From an uncultured Psychromonas sp. (GTDB lineage: Bacteria > Pseudomonadota > Gammaproteobacteria > Enterobacterales > Psychromonadaceae), in the NCBI RefSeq assembly GCF_947489755.1, contig NZ_CANLFB010000021.1, positions 1 through 64,000 on the forward strand: a stretch of DNA of 64,000 nucleotides, read 5' to 3'. Under the pieces are notes generated by a model. That model saw only the letters and a list, made by a program, of their open reading frames with translations, was not told the DNA's origin and ran no database searches. Below are positions 1 through 9,507 of the stretch, in pieces; position 1 is the first letter of the stretch; every line of letters starts with the position of its first letter. The translations under genes were made by a program, and so were the position numbers.

Positions 1-106
1 AAATACCAAAATACCAAAATACCAAAATACCAAAATACCAAAATACCAAAATACCAAAATACCAAAATACCAAAATACCAAAATATCAAAATATCAAAAT
101 ATCAAA
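1..106. repeat. 8-bp tandem repeat (AAAATACC)n, truncated by window start
   Basis: About 13 head-to-tail copies of AAAATACC. The last three carry a C-to-T change (AAAATATC). The array runs straight into the first base of a palindromic repeat that begins AACCACGAAGCGC. The same AAAATACC or AAAATAACC edge flanks other copies of that palindrome (for example near 22015 and 14120), so the array looks like an expansion of the repeat's own edge. Its full length is unknown because the window starts inside it. Confidence 0.9.
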
Positions 107-221
107 TAACCACGAAGCGCTATGCTATACGAAGGATACGAAGTAAAAGCTATAATCCATTACTTATTTTAATCGCTTTTGCGCTAACCTTCTTCACCCT
201 TCGTACCTTCGTGGTAAACCG
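107..221. repeat. Palindromic repeat, family B
   Basis: About 115 bp. It begins AACCACGAAGCGCT and ends CTTCGTACCTTCGTGGTAAA, so the two ends are imperfect inverted repeats sharing CCACGAAG/CTTCGTGG. Further copies lie at about 13832-13952, 13979-14126, 14357-14477 and 14708-14842 (opposite orientation) and 22020-22135 (same orientation). No coding potential is evident. Confidence 0.8.
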
Positions 222-224
222 TTT

Positions 225-1215
225 TTGACTTTGGGGCGCTGGCTTTAGCCTGCAGGATTTTGTGTGTTGATTTTGGTTTGGGTATTAGGGAATGAATAAT
301 ACGAAGCTTATTAGTAACGTTAAACACAAAAAAGATCTGCAAGCTGAAGCATGCGCCCCGAAGTGTCGAAGTATATAACAAAGGACTCGCAGAGCTCATC
401 CGCTCATAAAACTAGGCTGTCGCCTAATTCGCCATACGCATCTAGCTCAACACTTTATTGTCTTTGTATATTGATAATGTGCTTTTGATTCTGGGGCGGT
501 GGCTTTAGCCTGCAGGGTTTTGTGTGTCGATTTTGGTTTTGATATTAAGGAATGAATAATACGAAGCTTATTAGTAACGTTAAACACAAAAAAGATCTGC
601 AAGCTGAAGCATGCGCCCCGAAGTAACGAAGTATATAACAAAGGACTCGCAGAGCTCATCCGCTCATAATACTAGGCTGTCGCCTAATTCGGCATGCGCC
701 CGAGTTCAAAACCTTCTGACTTTGTATATTGGTAATGTGTCTTTAACTTGGGGCGCTGGCTTTAGCCTGCAGGATTTTGTGTGTCAATTTTGGTTTTGAT
801 ATTAGGGAATGAATAATACGAAACTTATTGGTAATGTTAAACACAAAAAAGATCTGCAAGCTGAAGCATGCGCCCCGAAGTAACGAAGTATATAACAAAG
901 GACTCGCAGAGCTCATTCGCTCATAACTCTAGGCTATCGCCTAATTCGCCATACGCATCTAGCTCAACACTTTATTGTCTTTGTATATTGATAATGTGCC
1001 TTTGACTTTGGGGCGCTGGCTTTAGCCTGCAGGGTTTTGTGTGTCGATTTTGGTTTTGATATTAAGGAATGAATAATACGAAGCTTATTAGTAACGTTAA
1101 ACACAAAAAGATCTGCAAGCTGAAGCATGCGCCCCGAAGTAACGAAGTATATAACAAAGGACTCTCAGAGCTCTTCTACTCATAATACTAGACGTACTTA
1201 ATTCGCTATGCGCCT
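225..1215. repeat. Four tandem ~260-bp units made of palindromic repeat families A and C
   Basis: Units start near 233, 493, 750 and 1010, giving periods of about 260, 257 and 260. Each has a family A element of about 127 bp with imperfect ends: GGGGCGCTGGCTTTAGCC at the left, and at the right a sequence whose reverse complement begins GGGGCGCATGCTTCAGC (19 of 23 end positions match in unit 1). A family C segment follows (GACTCGCAGAGCTC, then CTAGGCTGTCGCCTAATTCG). The fourth family C segment is degenerate. Short reading frames here repeat with the units and are not taken as genes. Confidence 0.85.
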
Positions 1216-1532
1216 TTAGTATAAAAAATATATAGACTAAAAATTTATTAAAAACCTTACTCTTTTACGTGCTATTTATAGAGTGATAGGGAGGTTGTGA
1301 TGGCTTTGTTTGTGTTTAATCAATAAGAATCACTCTTTTTGTAGATAATCAGGTTACAAAAGACAGAAAAATCCTTATACTTACGTCCTTTATTTTAGGG
1401 TGACGATTTTGCTTAATGTAAAAGAAATCTTTCACCTATTAAACAATCGCTTATAATTAGGGGATTGTTTTACCACTTAGCAACTGATGCTAAGCAAGGT
1501 ACTATTAATTTTAACAGTGGATACAATGCGTT
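1216..1532 (+). promoter_or_regulatory. Region upstream of secE with a possible promoter
   Basis: This 317-bp stretch has no gene. A perfect TATAAT lies at 1452-1457, with a weak -35-like TTTCAC at 1430-1435 (16-bp spacer), 75 bp before secE. tufB, which precedes secE in many gammaproteobacteria, is not present here; the repeat cluster occupies that position instead. The promoter call rests mainly on the -10. Confidence 0.4.
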
Positions 1533-1913
1533 ATGACTACAGTAAATTCTGAAAACAGCAAAAGCTCTTTTGATGGGCTGAAATGGACTATCACCGTTTT
1601 ATTATTAGCAACAGTGATTGTTGGTAATTATTTATATGGTGAAGAAACACATGTTGTATTACGTGTGGCAATACTTTTAGTTTTAGCTGCTTTAGCAGTT
1701 GTTTCTGCTGCATTTACTGAAAAAGGCAAAACATTTATTGGCTTTGCTAAAGATGCACGTCTTGAAGTACGTAAAGTTGTTTGGCCAACTCGCCAAGAAA
1801 CAGTGCAAACTACACTAATCATCTTAGCAGTATCAACCATTGTTGGTTTAGTGCTATGGGGTCTTGATGGCATATTTGTTCGTGTCGTTTCGTTTATCAC
1901 TACCTCTATTTAA
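1533..1913 (+). CDS. secE: Preprotein translocase subunit SecE
   Basis: Inner-membrane subunit that clamps the SecY channel in the SecYEG translocon. The 126-residue product matches the three-helix gammaproteobacterial form (E. coli 127 aa). Hydrophobic segments lie at about residues 17-35, 43-62 and 90-120. Before the third is the conserved cytoplasmic amphipathic region with EVRKVVWPTRQET, the SecE signature. nusG starts 9 bp downstream, the usual secE-nusG pair. The ATG at 1533 gives a full-length N-terminus; an ATG at 1526 is in another frame. Confidence 0.96.
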   Translation: MTTVNSENSKSSFDGLKWTITVLLLATVIVGNYLYGEETHVVLRVAILLVLAALAVVSAAFTEKGKTFIGFAKDARLEVRKVVWPTRQETVQTTLIILAVSTIVGLVLWGLDGIFVRVVSFITTSI

Positions 1914-1922
1914 GGGTTTATT

Positions 1923-2471
1923 ATGACTGAAGAAGTTCAAAAAAAGAGATGGTATGTAGTTCAAGCCTTTTCTGGGTATGAAGGCCGTGTTCAAAAGACA
2001 TTATTAGAGCACATCCGTTTAAATGAAATGGAAGAGCACTTTGGCGAAATCTTAGTACCTACTGAAGAAGTAGTTGAAATGCGTGCTGGCCAAAAACGTA
2101 AGAGTGAACGTAAGTTCTTCCCTGGTTACGTGTTAGTTGAAATGGCTATGAATGATGATAGCTGGCATTTAGTGAAAAGTATTGACCGTGTTATGGGCTT
2201 TATTGGTGGCACTAAAGAACGTCCAGCGCCTATCTCTCAAAGAGAAGTAGACAACATTCTTAACCGTTTACAAGAGTCGCATGATACACCGCGTCCTCGT
2301 ACATTGTTTGAAGCGGGTGAAATGGTTCGTGTTACTGACGGCCCATTTGCAGACTTCTCTGGTACTGTTGAAGAAGTTGACTATGATAAGAGCCGCTTAA
2401 AAGTATCGGTTTCTATCTTTGGTCGTGCAACGCCAGTTGAACTTGAATTCTCTCAAGTTGAAAAAGACTAG
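1923..2471 (+). CDS. nusG: Transcription termination/antitermination protein NusG
   Basis: NusG binds RNA polymerase, suppresses pausing, and couples it to Rho or to the leading ribosome through S10. The 182-residue protein has the N-terminal NGN domain (starting near [14 protein letters not shown], residues 8-21) and a C-terminal KOW motif ([18 protein letters not shown], about residues 137-154). It lies 9 bp after secE and is followed by a strong intrinsic terminator, so secE-nusG looks like a two-gene transcript. Length and motifs match E. coli NusG (181 aa). Confidence 0.97.
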   Translation: MTEEVQKKRWYVVQAFSGYEGRVQKTLLEHIRLNEMEEHFGEILVPTEEVVEMRAGQKRKSERKFFPGYVLVEMAMNDDSWHLVKSIDRVMGFIGGTKERPAPISQREVDNILNRLQESHDTPRPRTLFEAGEMVRVTDGPFADFSGTVEEVDYDKSRLKVSVSIFGRATPVELEFSQVEKD

Positions 2472-2504
2472 TTAACTCAAGCGACTTCGCTTGGTTAGAC
2501 TGAT

Positions 2505-2542
2505 AAAAAAAGCCAATAAGGTCCGCCTTATTGGCTTTTTTG
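2505..2542 (+). terminator. Intrinsic terminator after nusG
   Basis: Perfect 12-bp stem AAGCCAATAAGG (2510-2521) with CCTTATTGGCTT (2526-2537), loop TCCG, A-tract before and T-tract after. It ends secE-nusG ahead of the rplK promoter. Confidence 0.92.
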
Positions 2543-2593
2543 TTTTTAACAGGCGAATAAATTTATATTTGACTAAAAAAACAACAAAAGGTC

Positions 2594-2623
2594 TTGTGAA
2601 GCAGGTGAGGTTACAGTTATAAT
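2594..2623 (+). promoter_or_regulatory. Probable sigma70 promoter of rplKA
   Basis: TTGTGA at 2594-2599, an 18-bp spacer and TATAAT at 2618-2623. About 140 nt of leader precedes rplK. In E. coli, L1 represses this operon by binding such a leader; an L1 site here is inferred, and I did not resolve its fold. Confidence 0.6.
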
Positions 2624-2762
2624 TCGCGGCCCAATTTATATGTTATTTCATTTTTTAAGTAATATAGACATTTGGCCCTAGTAGGCTGCAATAATGCAGT
2701 CACTTACGTATTAACTGGGAAGCTGTTTTTTCAGCGTTATACCCAAATAAAGGTAATATATC

Positions 2763-3191
2763 ATGGCTAAGAAAGTAACCGCATATATCAAGCTGCAAGT
2801 TTCAGCTGGTATGGCAAACCCGTCACCACCAGTTGGTCCTGCACTTGGTCAACACGGTGTTAACATCATGGAATTCTGTAAAGCATTCAATGCAAAAACA
2901 GAAGCTCAAGAAAAAGGCGCTCCAGTACCTGTAGTAATTACAGTATATGCTGATCGTTCTTTTACGTTCGAAACTAAGACTCCACCTGCATCTTACTTAC
3001 TTAAGAAAGCTGCTGGTATCAAATCTGGTTCTGCTGTACCTAATAAAGACAAAGTAGGTAAAGTAACAGTTGCTCAACTTGAAGAAATCGCTAAAGCGAA
3101 AGAAGTTGATTTAACGGGTGCCGATCTTGAAGCGATGGTACGTTGTATTGCGGGTTCTGCTCGTTCTATGGGTCTGGAAGTAGAGGGTTAA
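2763..3191 (+). CDS. rplK: 50S ribosomal protein L11
   Basis: L11 binds the GTPase-associated region of 23S rRNA at the base of the L7/L12 stalk and is needed for RelA-dependent sensing of uncharged tRNA. The 142-residue product equals the E. coli length. It contains the proline-rich [18 protein letters not shown] segment (residues 20-37), typical of the N-terminal domain, and an rRNA-binding C-terminal domain. The start follows AAAGGTAATATATC, with a Shine-Dalgarno AAAGG. rplA follows after 4 bp, so the two are probably translationally coupled. Confidence 0.98.
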   Translation: MAKKVTAYIKLQVSAGMANPSPPVGPALGQHGVNIMEFCKAFNAKTEAQEKGAPVPVVITVYADRSFTFETKTPPASYLLKKAAGIKSGSAVPNKDKVGKVTVAQLEEIAKAKEVDLTGADLEAMVRCIAGSARSMGLEVEG

Positions 3192-3195
3192 TACA

Positions 3196-3900
3196 ATGGC
3201 TAAATTATCTAAACGCATGACAGCTATACGCGCTGAAGTTGACGCAACTAAAGAATACGATATCAATGAAGCAGTAGCACTTTTACAAAAGTTCGCAACA
3301 GCTAAATTCAGCGAAAGCATTGATGTTGCAGTTAACCTAGGTGTTGATCCTCGTCGTAGTGATCAAAACGTACGTGGCGCAACTGTTTTACCACACGGTA
3401 CTGGACGTGAAGTTCGTGTTGCTGTATTCACACAAGGCGCTAACGCTGAAGCTGCTCTAGCTGCTGGTGCGGATATCGTTGGTATGGACGATCTTGCTGC
3501 TAAAGTTAAAGCTGGCGAAATGGACTTTGACGTTGTAATTGCATCACCAGACGCTATGCGTGTTGTTGGTCAATTAGGTCAAATCTTAGGTCCACGTGGT
3601 CTTATGCCTAACCCGAAAGTTGGTACTGTTACACCTAACGTTGCTGAAGCAGTTAAAAATGCTAAAGCGGGTCAGGTTCGTTACCGTAACGACAAGAATG
3701 GTATTATCCATTCTACAATCGGTAAAGCGACATTTACTGCTGAACAAATTAAAGAAAACCTAGAAGCTTTGATTATTGCGCTTAAAAAAGCAAAACCATC
3801 AGGTGCTAAAGGTCAATTCATCAAGAAAGTTTCTCTATCTACAACTATGGGTGCAGGTCTGAAAGTTGACCAAGCAACTCTAGTAACAGTAGTAGCGTAA
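3196..3900 (+). CDS. rplA: 50S ribosomal protein L1
   Basis: L1 forms the mobile L1 stalk that guides deacylated tRNA out of the E site, and is the autogenous translational repressor of rplKA in E. coli. The protein is 234 residues, the normal length, with the signature region [16 protein letters not shown] (about residues 133-148). It is 4 bp after rplK and shares its promoter. The next gene, rplJ, has its own promoter and a long leader, as in E. coli. Confidence 0.98.
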   Translation: MAKLSKRMTAIRAEVDATKEYDINEAVALLQKFATAKFSESIDVAVNLGVDPRRSDQNVRGATVLPHGTGREVRVAVFTQGANAEAALAAGADIVGMDDLAAKVKAGEMDFDVVIASPDAMRVVGQLGQILGPRGLMPNPKVGTVTPNVAEAVKNAKAGQVRYRNDKNGIIHSTIGKATFTAEQIKENLEALIIALKKAKPSGAKGQFIKKVSLSTTMGAGLKVDQATLVTVVA

Positions 3901-3937
3901 TTTTTTGTAGTCATTTGATGATTAATCATTAAGTGAC

Positions 3938-3966
3938 TATACAAGGTTGCATATTGTTTGTATAAT
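3938..3966 (+). promoter_or_regulatory. Probable sigma70 promoter of rplJL-rpoBC
   Basis: TATACA (3938-3943), a 17-bp spacer and TATAAT (3961-3966), about 200 bp before rplJ. It matches the place of the E. coli rplJ promoter between rplA and rplJ. Confidence 0.65.
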
Positions 3967-3974
3967 ATGCGACC

Positions 3975-4168
3975 TTACTTTGGAGGGCCTTAGGTCCCTT
4001 CTTAGACCGTAGGTGTTAAATTTTTGATTTAACTTAATTTCCTGCGTAGATGGTACCGGACCCCAGAAAGATTATTCTACTGGATCCGAAACCAAAAAAT
4101 AGTGCCTCATCATTAGGTGGGGGTGTTTATCTAGGGTAAAACCTAGTGGAATCCAGGAGTAAAACCAA
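3975..4168 (+). promoter_or_regulatory. L10 leader of rplJL (autoregulatory mRNA region)
   Basis: A structured, gene-free leader between the promoter and rplJ. It contains GGAGGGCCTTAGGTCCC (3982-3998), a hairpin-forming stretch, and CTAGGGTAAAACCTAG (4131-4146). In E. coli the L10-L7/L12 complex represses translation by binding the equivalent leader. The role here is inferred from position and length, not from a matched covariance model. Confidence 0.6.
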
Positions 4169-4672
4169 ATGGCATTAAGACTCGAAGACAAACAAGCTAT
4201 TGTTGCTGAAGTCAACGAAGCTGCTAAAGGCGCTCTGTCTGCTGTAACTGCCGATTCACGCGGTGTAACAGTAGGTGCAATGACTGAACTTCGTGCAAAA
4301 GCACGTGCAAACGGTGTATTTTTACGAGTTATTCGTAACACACTAGCACGTCGTGCAGTTGAAGGTACTGACTTTGCATGTCTGGCAGATACGTTTACAG
4401 GTCCTACTATCCTTGCTTTTTCAAACGAACATCCAGGTGCAGCAGCACGTCTTTTAAAAGACTTTGCTAAAGCTAATGAAGCGTTTGAAATTAAAGGGCT
4501 AGCATTTGAGGGTGAATTCATTGAAGCCGCTCAAATCGACCGTTTAGCGACATTACCAACATACGACGAAGCAATTGCGAAACTGATGGCTACTATCAAA
4601 GAAGCTGCAGCGGGCAAACTTGTACGTACTCTGGCTGCTATTCGCGACCAGAAAGAAGAATCTGCAGCGTAA
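4169..4672 (+). CDS. rplJ: 50S ribosomal protein L10
   Basis: L10 anchors the L7/L12 dimers to the ribosome and with them represses its own mRNA. The 167-residue product is close to E. coli L10 (165 aa). It begins [15 protein letters not shown], typical of the family, and has an alanine/lysine-rich C-terminal helix to which L7/L12 binds. A strong AGGAG lies 8 bp before the ATG. rplL follows after 43 bp. Confidence 0.97.
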   Translation: MALRLEDKQAIVAEVNEAAKGALSAVTADSRGVTVGAMTELRAKARANGVFLRVIRNTLARRAVEGTDFACLADTFTGPTILAFSNEHPGAAARLLKDFAKANEAFEIKGLAFEGEFIEAAQIDRLATLPTYDEAIAKLMATIKEAAAGKLVRTLAAIRDQKEESAA

Positions 4673-4715
4673 TTGCTGTAATACCATTTTATAATCTATA
4701 TATAGGAATTGACTC

Positions 4716-5081
4716 ATGTCTCTTACTAAAGACCAAATCATTGATGCTGTTGCAGAACTATCTGTAATGGAAGTTGTTGAACTAATCGAAGCAATGGAAG
4801 AAAAATTCGGCGTATCTGCTGCTGTTGCTGCTGCTGGTCCTGCTGCTGCAGGCGAAGCTGCTGCTGAGCAAACTGAATTTAACCTAGTACTTACTGCTTT
4901 CGGTGAGAACAAAGTTAAAGCAATCAAAGCTGTACGTGCTATCACAGGTTTAGGCCTGAAAGAAGCTAAAGAAGCTGTTGAATCTTGTCCTGCTGTTCTT
5001 AAAGAAGGCATTTCTAAAGACGAAGCTGAAGCTTTCCAAAAAGAGCTTGCTGAAATCGGTGCAACTGCTGAACTTAAATAA
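4716..5081 (+). CDS. rplL: 50S ribosomal protein L7/L12
   Basis: Multicopy stalk protein that recruits translation GTPases. The 121-residue acidic protein shows the N-terminal dimerisation domain (residues 1-33), an Ala/Gly-rich flexible hinge (about 34-53) and the C-terminal factor-binding domain with [15 protein letters not shown] (about 78-92). AGGAATT precedes the ATG. An intrinsic-terminator-like attenuator follows at 5120-5150, before rpoB. Confidence 0.98.
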   Translation: MSLTKDQIIDAVAELSVMEVVELIEAMEEKFGVSAAVAAAGPAAAGEAAAEQTEFNLVLTAFGENKVKAIKAVRAITGLGLKEAKEAVESCPAVLKEGISKDEAEAFQKELAEIGATAELK

Positions 5082-5119
5082 GTTAGTTTTTCTAACTTAA
5101 TAGCTATGCAAATAGCTTT

Positions 5120-5150
5120 GGCTGGTGATTTTTTAATCACCGGCCTTTTT
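5120..5150 (+). terminator. Attenuator/partial terminator between rplL and rpoB
   Basis: Stem GGCTGGTGATT (5120-5130) with AATCACCGGCC (5135-5145), one G-T pair, loop TTTT, then TTTTT. It sits where E. coli has the partial rplL-rpoB attenuator that lowers polymerase mRNA relative to ribosomal protein mRNA. The rest of the 316-bp rplL-rpoB gap shows no gene. Confidence 0.85.
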
Positions 5151-5397
5151 GCGCTATAGGATACCGTGATTTTTCATTATTTTTTACGGTCATCGGACGC
5201 TTAAGATGATGTTATTGCTATATTGCTTCAAACGATAAAGTCAGCGAAATAAGCTGCGCCTCAAGAGTAGGTTCAAACTGAAGTCATACCGCAATTAAAT
5301 ATCGTTAACACCAAAATAATGTGCCGCCGTTGTCATACATCAGATTCAAACCAAGTAGACAACTATGACCAATTTTATCAGCGAGCAAAGGAACCAC

Positions 5398-8300
5398 ATG
5401 GGTTACTCTTATACTGAGAAAAAACGTATTCGTAAGGATTTTGGGAAACGTCCACAAGTGATGGAAAAACCATACTTGTTGGAAATTCAACTAGATTCAT
5501 TCAAACGATTCATTGAAGTCGATTTAACTGGCGAAGTAGGTTTAGAAGCTGCTTTTAACAGTATCTTCCCTATCGCTAGTTATTCAGGTACCTCGGAACT
5601 ACAATATGTAAGTTACCGTTTAGGCGAACCTGTTTTTGATGTGAAAGAATGCCAAATCCGCGGAGTAACTTACTCTGCATCTTTACGTGTTAAATTACGT
5701 CTTGTTATCTATGATCGTGATGCGCCAGCAGGCACGGTTAAAGATATCCGTGAACAAGAAGTTTACATGGGTGAAATGCCACTCATGACAGAAAACGGTA
5801 CCTTTGTTATCAATGGTACAGAGCGTGTTATTGTTTCTCAATTACATCGTTCTCCTGGTGTTTTCTTTGACCATGATAAAGGTAAGACACACAGTTCGGG
5901 TAAAGTGTTATATAACGCACGTGTTATCCCTTACCGTGGTTCTTGGTTAGATTTTGAATTTGACCCTAAAGACAACTTATTTGTACGTATTGACCGTCGT
6001 CGTAAATTACCAGCGACTATCATGCTACGTGCTCTTGAGTACACGACTGAACAAATCCTAGACATCTTCTTTGATACAACTGAGTTTGTAGTTAAAGATG
6101 GTGTGATCACAATGGCATTGATTGCAGACCGTTTACGCGGTGAACAATTCAACTTTGACATCGTGAGTAAAGGTACAACTTATGTTGAATCTGGCAAGCG
6201 TATTACTGCTCGTCATATCCGTCAACTTGAGAAAGATGGCGTTAAGCATCTTGAAGTACCGTTTGAATATTTAGAAGGTAAAGTATCAGCTAAAGATTAC
6301 ATCAGCAGCGAAACTGGTGAAATCATTGTTAATGCAAATGATATCTTTACACTTGAATTATTAGCTGAGCTTGCACAGTCAGGTATTAAAAAATTCGAAG
6401 CAATCTACAGCAATGAACTAGATTGTGGTTCATTTATATCAGACACATTACGTGTGGATTCTTCAACTAACCGTTTAGAAGCGTTAGTAGAAATCTACCG
6501 TATGATGCGTCCTGGTGAGCCACCAACTAAAGATGCTGCTGAAGGTCTATTCCAAAACCTATTCTTCGCTGAAGAACGTTATGACTTATCTAAAGTAGGT
6601 CGTATGAAGTTCAACCGTCGTGTTGGTATCGATGGCGATGAAGGTCCTGGTATTCTATCTAACGAAGATATCTTAAGTGTAATGAAAACACTGATCGATA
6701 TCCGTAACGGTAATGGCGAAGTTGATGATATCGATCACCTTGGTAACCGTCGTATTCGTTGTGTAGGTGAAATGGCTGAAAACCAATTCCGTGTTGGTTT
6801 AGTACGTGTTGAACGTGCTGTTAAAGAGCGTCTATCTTTAGGCGACCTTGATGCAACTATGCCGCAAGATTTGATCAATGCAAAACCTATCTCAGCTGCT
6901 GTTAAAGAGTTCTTTGGTTCTTCACAACTGTCTCAGTTCATGGACCAAAATAACCCGTTATCAGAAGTAACGCACAAACGTCGTATCTCTGCATTAGGTC
7001 CTGGTGGTCTAACTCGTGAGCGTGCTGGCTTTGAAGTACGTGACGTTCACGCAACTCACTACGGTCGTTTATGTCCAATCGAAACACCTGAGGGACCAAA
7101 CATCGGTCTTATTAACTCGTTAGCAACGTTCTCACGTACTAACAGTTACGGTTTCTTGGAAACACCTTACCGTAAAGTAATCGATGGTAAACCTTCTGAT
7201 CAAGTTGAATATTTGTCAGCTATCGAAGAGGGTACATTCGTTATCGCACAGGCATCTGCTAATACTGATGAAAACGGTATGCTTAACGAAGAGATGATTC
7301 CTTGTCGTCATAAAGGTGAAACTACCTTTATGGGTGCTGATGATATCGATTACATGGATGTGTCACCACAACAGATCATTTCTGTTGCTGCGTCACTTAT
7401 CCCGTTCTTAGAACATGATGATGCTAACCGTGCCTTAATGGGTGCGAACATGCAACGTCAAGCGGTTCCTACTTTACGTGCTGATAAGCCATTAGTAGGT
7501 ACTGGTATTGAACGTCGTCTTGCTATTGACTCTGGTGTTACTATTATCGCGAAACGCGGTGGTGTAATCGATTACGTTGATGCATCTCGTATCGTTGTTA
7601 AAGTTGCTGATGATGAGCTACTTGCTGGTGAAGCGGGTATCGATATCTACAACTTAACTAAATACACGCGTTCAAATCAGAATACTTGTATTAACCAAAA
7701 ACCAACGTGTAAACCTGGCGAGCCAATTGTTCGCGGTGACGTATTAGCCGATGGTCCATCGACTGATATGGGTGACTTAGCACTTGGTCAAAACATGAAG
7801 ATTGCCTTCATGCCTTGGAATGGTTACAACTTTGAGGATTCAATCCTTATTTCTGAGCGTGTATCTCAAGAAGATCGTTTCACTACGATCCACATCCAAG
7901 AGTTCTCATGTATTGCACGTGAAACTAAATTGGGTACTGAAGAGATCACTGCCGATATCCCTAACGTTGGTGAATCTGCGTTAAGCAAACTAGATGAGTC
8001 TGGTATTGTTTACGTTGGTGCTGAAGTTAAACCAGGTGATATCTTAGTAGGTAAAGTAACGCCAAAAGGCGAAACACAACTTACGCCAGAAGAAAAACTA
8101 TTACGCGCTATCTTCGGTGAAAAAGCGTCTGATGTTAAAGACAGCTCTTTACGCGTAGCTAACTCAACTTACGCAACAGTGATTGACGTTCAAGTCTTTA
8201 CTCGTGACGGCGTTGAGAAAGATAAGCGTGCATTAGAAATCGAAGAAATGCAGTTGAAAGCAGCTAAGAAAGACTTAACTGAAAAGTTCAAAATCTTAGA

Positions 8301-9432
8301 AGAAGCTATCCATGAAAAAGCGTTGAAACTATTAGTTTCTGCTGGTCAAGAAGAAGCGCGTCTATTACAGATGCCTAAAGCTCAGTGGTTTGACATCGTA
8401 TTAAATGATGATGAAAAACAAACTTACTTAGACCAAATCAATGCGCAGTACGACGAAGTTAAAGCAGACTACGATAAAGAGTTTGATATTAAACGTCGTA
8501 AGATTACACAAGGTGATGATTTAGCACCTGGCGTACAAAAAATTGTTAAGGTTTACCTTGCAGTACGTCGTCGTCTACAGCCTGGTGATAAAATGGCCGG
8601 CCGTCATGGTAACAAAGGTGTTATTTCAAACATCGTACCTGTAGAAGATATGCCTCACGATGAGTTTGGTGTTCCAGTTGATATCGTACTTAACCCGCTG
8701 GGTGTACCATCACGTATGAACATCGGTCAGATCCTTGAGACACATCTAGGTCTAGCGTGTAAAGGTGTTGGTGAGAAACTAGAGCGTATGATCAAAGATC
8801 AACGTGAAGTAGAAATCAGCAAAGTACGTGAATTCGTACAAAAACTTTACTCGTTCGGTGATGCACCTTGTCATGTTGACTTAAATGACTTTGATGACGA
8901 AGCTGTATTACGTCTTGCTAAAAACCTTTATAAAGGTTTACCAGTAGCAACACCTGCGTTTGATGGTGCTCACGAAAGTGAAATCCGCGAATTATTACGT
9001 TTAGCTGATTTACCAGAATCTGGTCAATTACAGTTAACCGATGGTCGTACTGGTATTGACTTCGAACGTAAGACAACTGTTGGTTACATGTATATGTTAA
9101 AACTAAATCACTTAGTTGATGACAAAATGCATGCGCGTTCAACGGGTTCTTACAGCTTGGTTACTCAGCAACCACTTGGTGGTAAAGCTCAGTTCGGTGG
9201 CCAGCGTTTTGGTGAGATGGAAGTATGGGCACTAGAAGCTTACGGTGCTGCTTACACGCTTCAAGAAATGCTAACGGTTAAGTCGGATGATGTTAATGGT
9301 CGTACTAAGATGTATAAAAACATCGTAGACGGTGACCATAGAATGGAACCAGGCATGCCTGAATCATTCAACGTATTGTTGAAAGAGATCCGTTCATTAA
9401 GCATCAATATCGAGCTAGATGAATCGAACTAA
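5398..9432 (+). CDS. rpoB: DNA-directed RNA polymerase subunit beta
   Basis: The beta subunit forms one pincer of RNA polymerase. I chose ATG 5398 ([20 protein letters not shown]), which matches the E. coli N-terminus, has AAAGGA 7 bp upstream, and gives 1344 residues (E. coli 1342); an in-frame ATG at 5365 would add 11 residues. The rifampicin-binding region reads [21 protein letters not shown] followed by [20 protein letters not shown], with wild-type residues at the main resistance positions. The usual VHPTHYGR reads VHATHYGR. The C-terminal [13 protein letters not shown] motif near the active site is present. rpoC follows after 75 bp. Confidence 0.98.
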   Translation: MGYSYTEKKRIRKDFGKRPQVMEKPYLLEIQLDSFKRFIEVDLTGEVGLEAAFNSIFPIASYSGTSELQYVSYRLGEPVFDVKECQIRGVTYSASLRVKLRLVIYDRDAPAGTVKDIREQEVYMGEMPLMTENGTFVINGTERVIVSQLHRSPGVFFDHDKGKTHSSGKVLYNARVIPYRGSWLDFEFDPKDNLFVRIDRRRKLPATIMLRALEYTTEQILDIFFDTTEFVVKDGVITMALIADRLRGEQFNFDIVSKGTTYVESGKRITARHIRQLEKDGVKHLEVPFEYLEGKVSAKDYISSETGEIIVNANDIFTLELLAELAQSGIKKFEAIYSNELDCGSFISDTLRVDSSTNRLEALVEIYRMMRPGEPPTKDAAEGLFQNLFFAEERYDLSKVGRMKFNRRVGIDGDEGPGILSNEDILSVMKTLIDIRNGNGEVDDIDHLGNRRIRCVGEMAENQFRVGLVRVERAVKERLSLGDLDATMPQDLINAKPISAAVKEFFGSSQLSQFMDQNNPLSEVTHKRRISALGPGGLTRERAGFEVRDVHATHYGRLCPIETPEGPNIGLINSLATFSRTNSYGFLETPYRKVIDGKPSDQVEYLSAIEEGTFVIAQASANTDENGMLNEEMIPCRHKGETTFMGADDIDYMDVSPQQIISVAASLIPFLEHDDANRALMGANMQRQAVPTLRADKPLVGTGIERRLAIDSGVTIIAKRGGVIDYVDASRIVVKVADDELLAGEAGIDIYNLTKYTRSNQNTCINQKPTCKPGEPIVRGDVLADGPSTDMGDLALGQNMKIAFMPWNGYNFEDSILISERVSQEDRFTTIHIQEFSCIARETKLGTEEITADIPNVGESALSKLDESGIVYVGAEVKPGDILVGKVTPKGETQLTPEEKLLRAIFGEKASDVKDSSLRVANSTYATVIDVQVFTRDGVEKDKRALEIEEMQLKAAKKDLTEKFKILEEAIHEKALKLLVSAGQEEARLLQMPKAQWFDIVLNDDEKQTYLDQINAQYDEVKADYDKEFDIKRRKITQGDDLAPGVQKIVKVYLAVRRRLQPGDKMAGRHGNKGVISNIVPVEDMPHDEFGVPVDIVLNPLGVPSRMNIGQILETHLGLACKGVGEKLERMIKDQREVEISKVREFVQKLYSFGDAPCHVDLNDFDDEAVLRLAKNLYKGLPVATPAFDGAHESEIRELLRLADLPESGQLQLTDGRTGIDFERKTTVGYMYMLKLNHLVDDKMHARSTGSYSLVTQQPLGGKAQFGGQRFGEMEVWALEAYGAAYTLQEMLTVKSDDVNGRTKMYKNIVDGDHRMEPGMPESFNVLLKEIRSLSINIELDESN

Positions 9433-9480
9433 AATTCGTTTTAGTTGAAAAATATGTGGCGTCTTGATTGTTGAGACGCC
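9427..9480 (+). other. Two hairpins in the rpoB-rpoC spacer
   Basis: AACTAAAA/TTTTAGTT with loop TTCG (9427-9446) overlaps the rpoB stop codon. GGCGTCT/AGACGCC (9458-9464 and 9474-9480) lies just before the rpoC ribosome-binding site. Neither has a terminator T-tract, so mRNA stability or processing elements are more likely than termination. Confidence 0.6.
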
Positions 9481-9507
9481 TAGTTTTAACTCCTATGGGA
9501 GAGTAGC

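Noticed and set aside
184-799. Short reading frames of 60-70 codons in both strands of the first repeat cluster
   Set aside because: They repeat with the 260-bp units, cross the inverted-repeat arms and lack ribosome-binding sites; they are by-products of the repeats.
225-1215. CRISPR array
   Set aside because: The repeats are about 260 bp with no short unique spacers, and no cas genes are present.
5365-5397. ATG 5365 as the RpoB start
   Set aside because: It adds 11 residues upstream of the conserved [11 protein letters not shown] start, and ATG 5398 has a proper AAAGGA.
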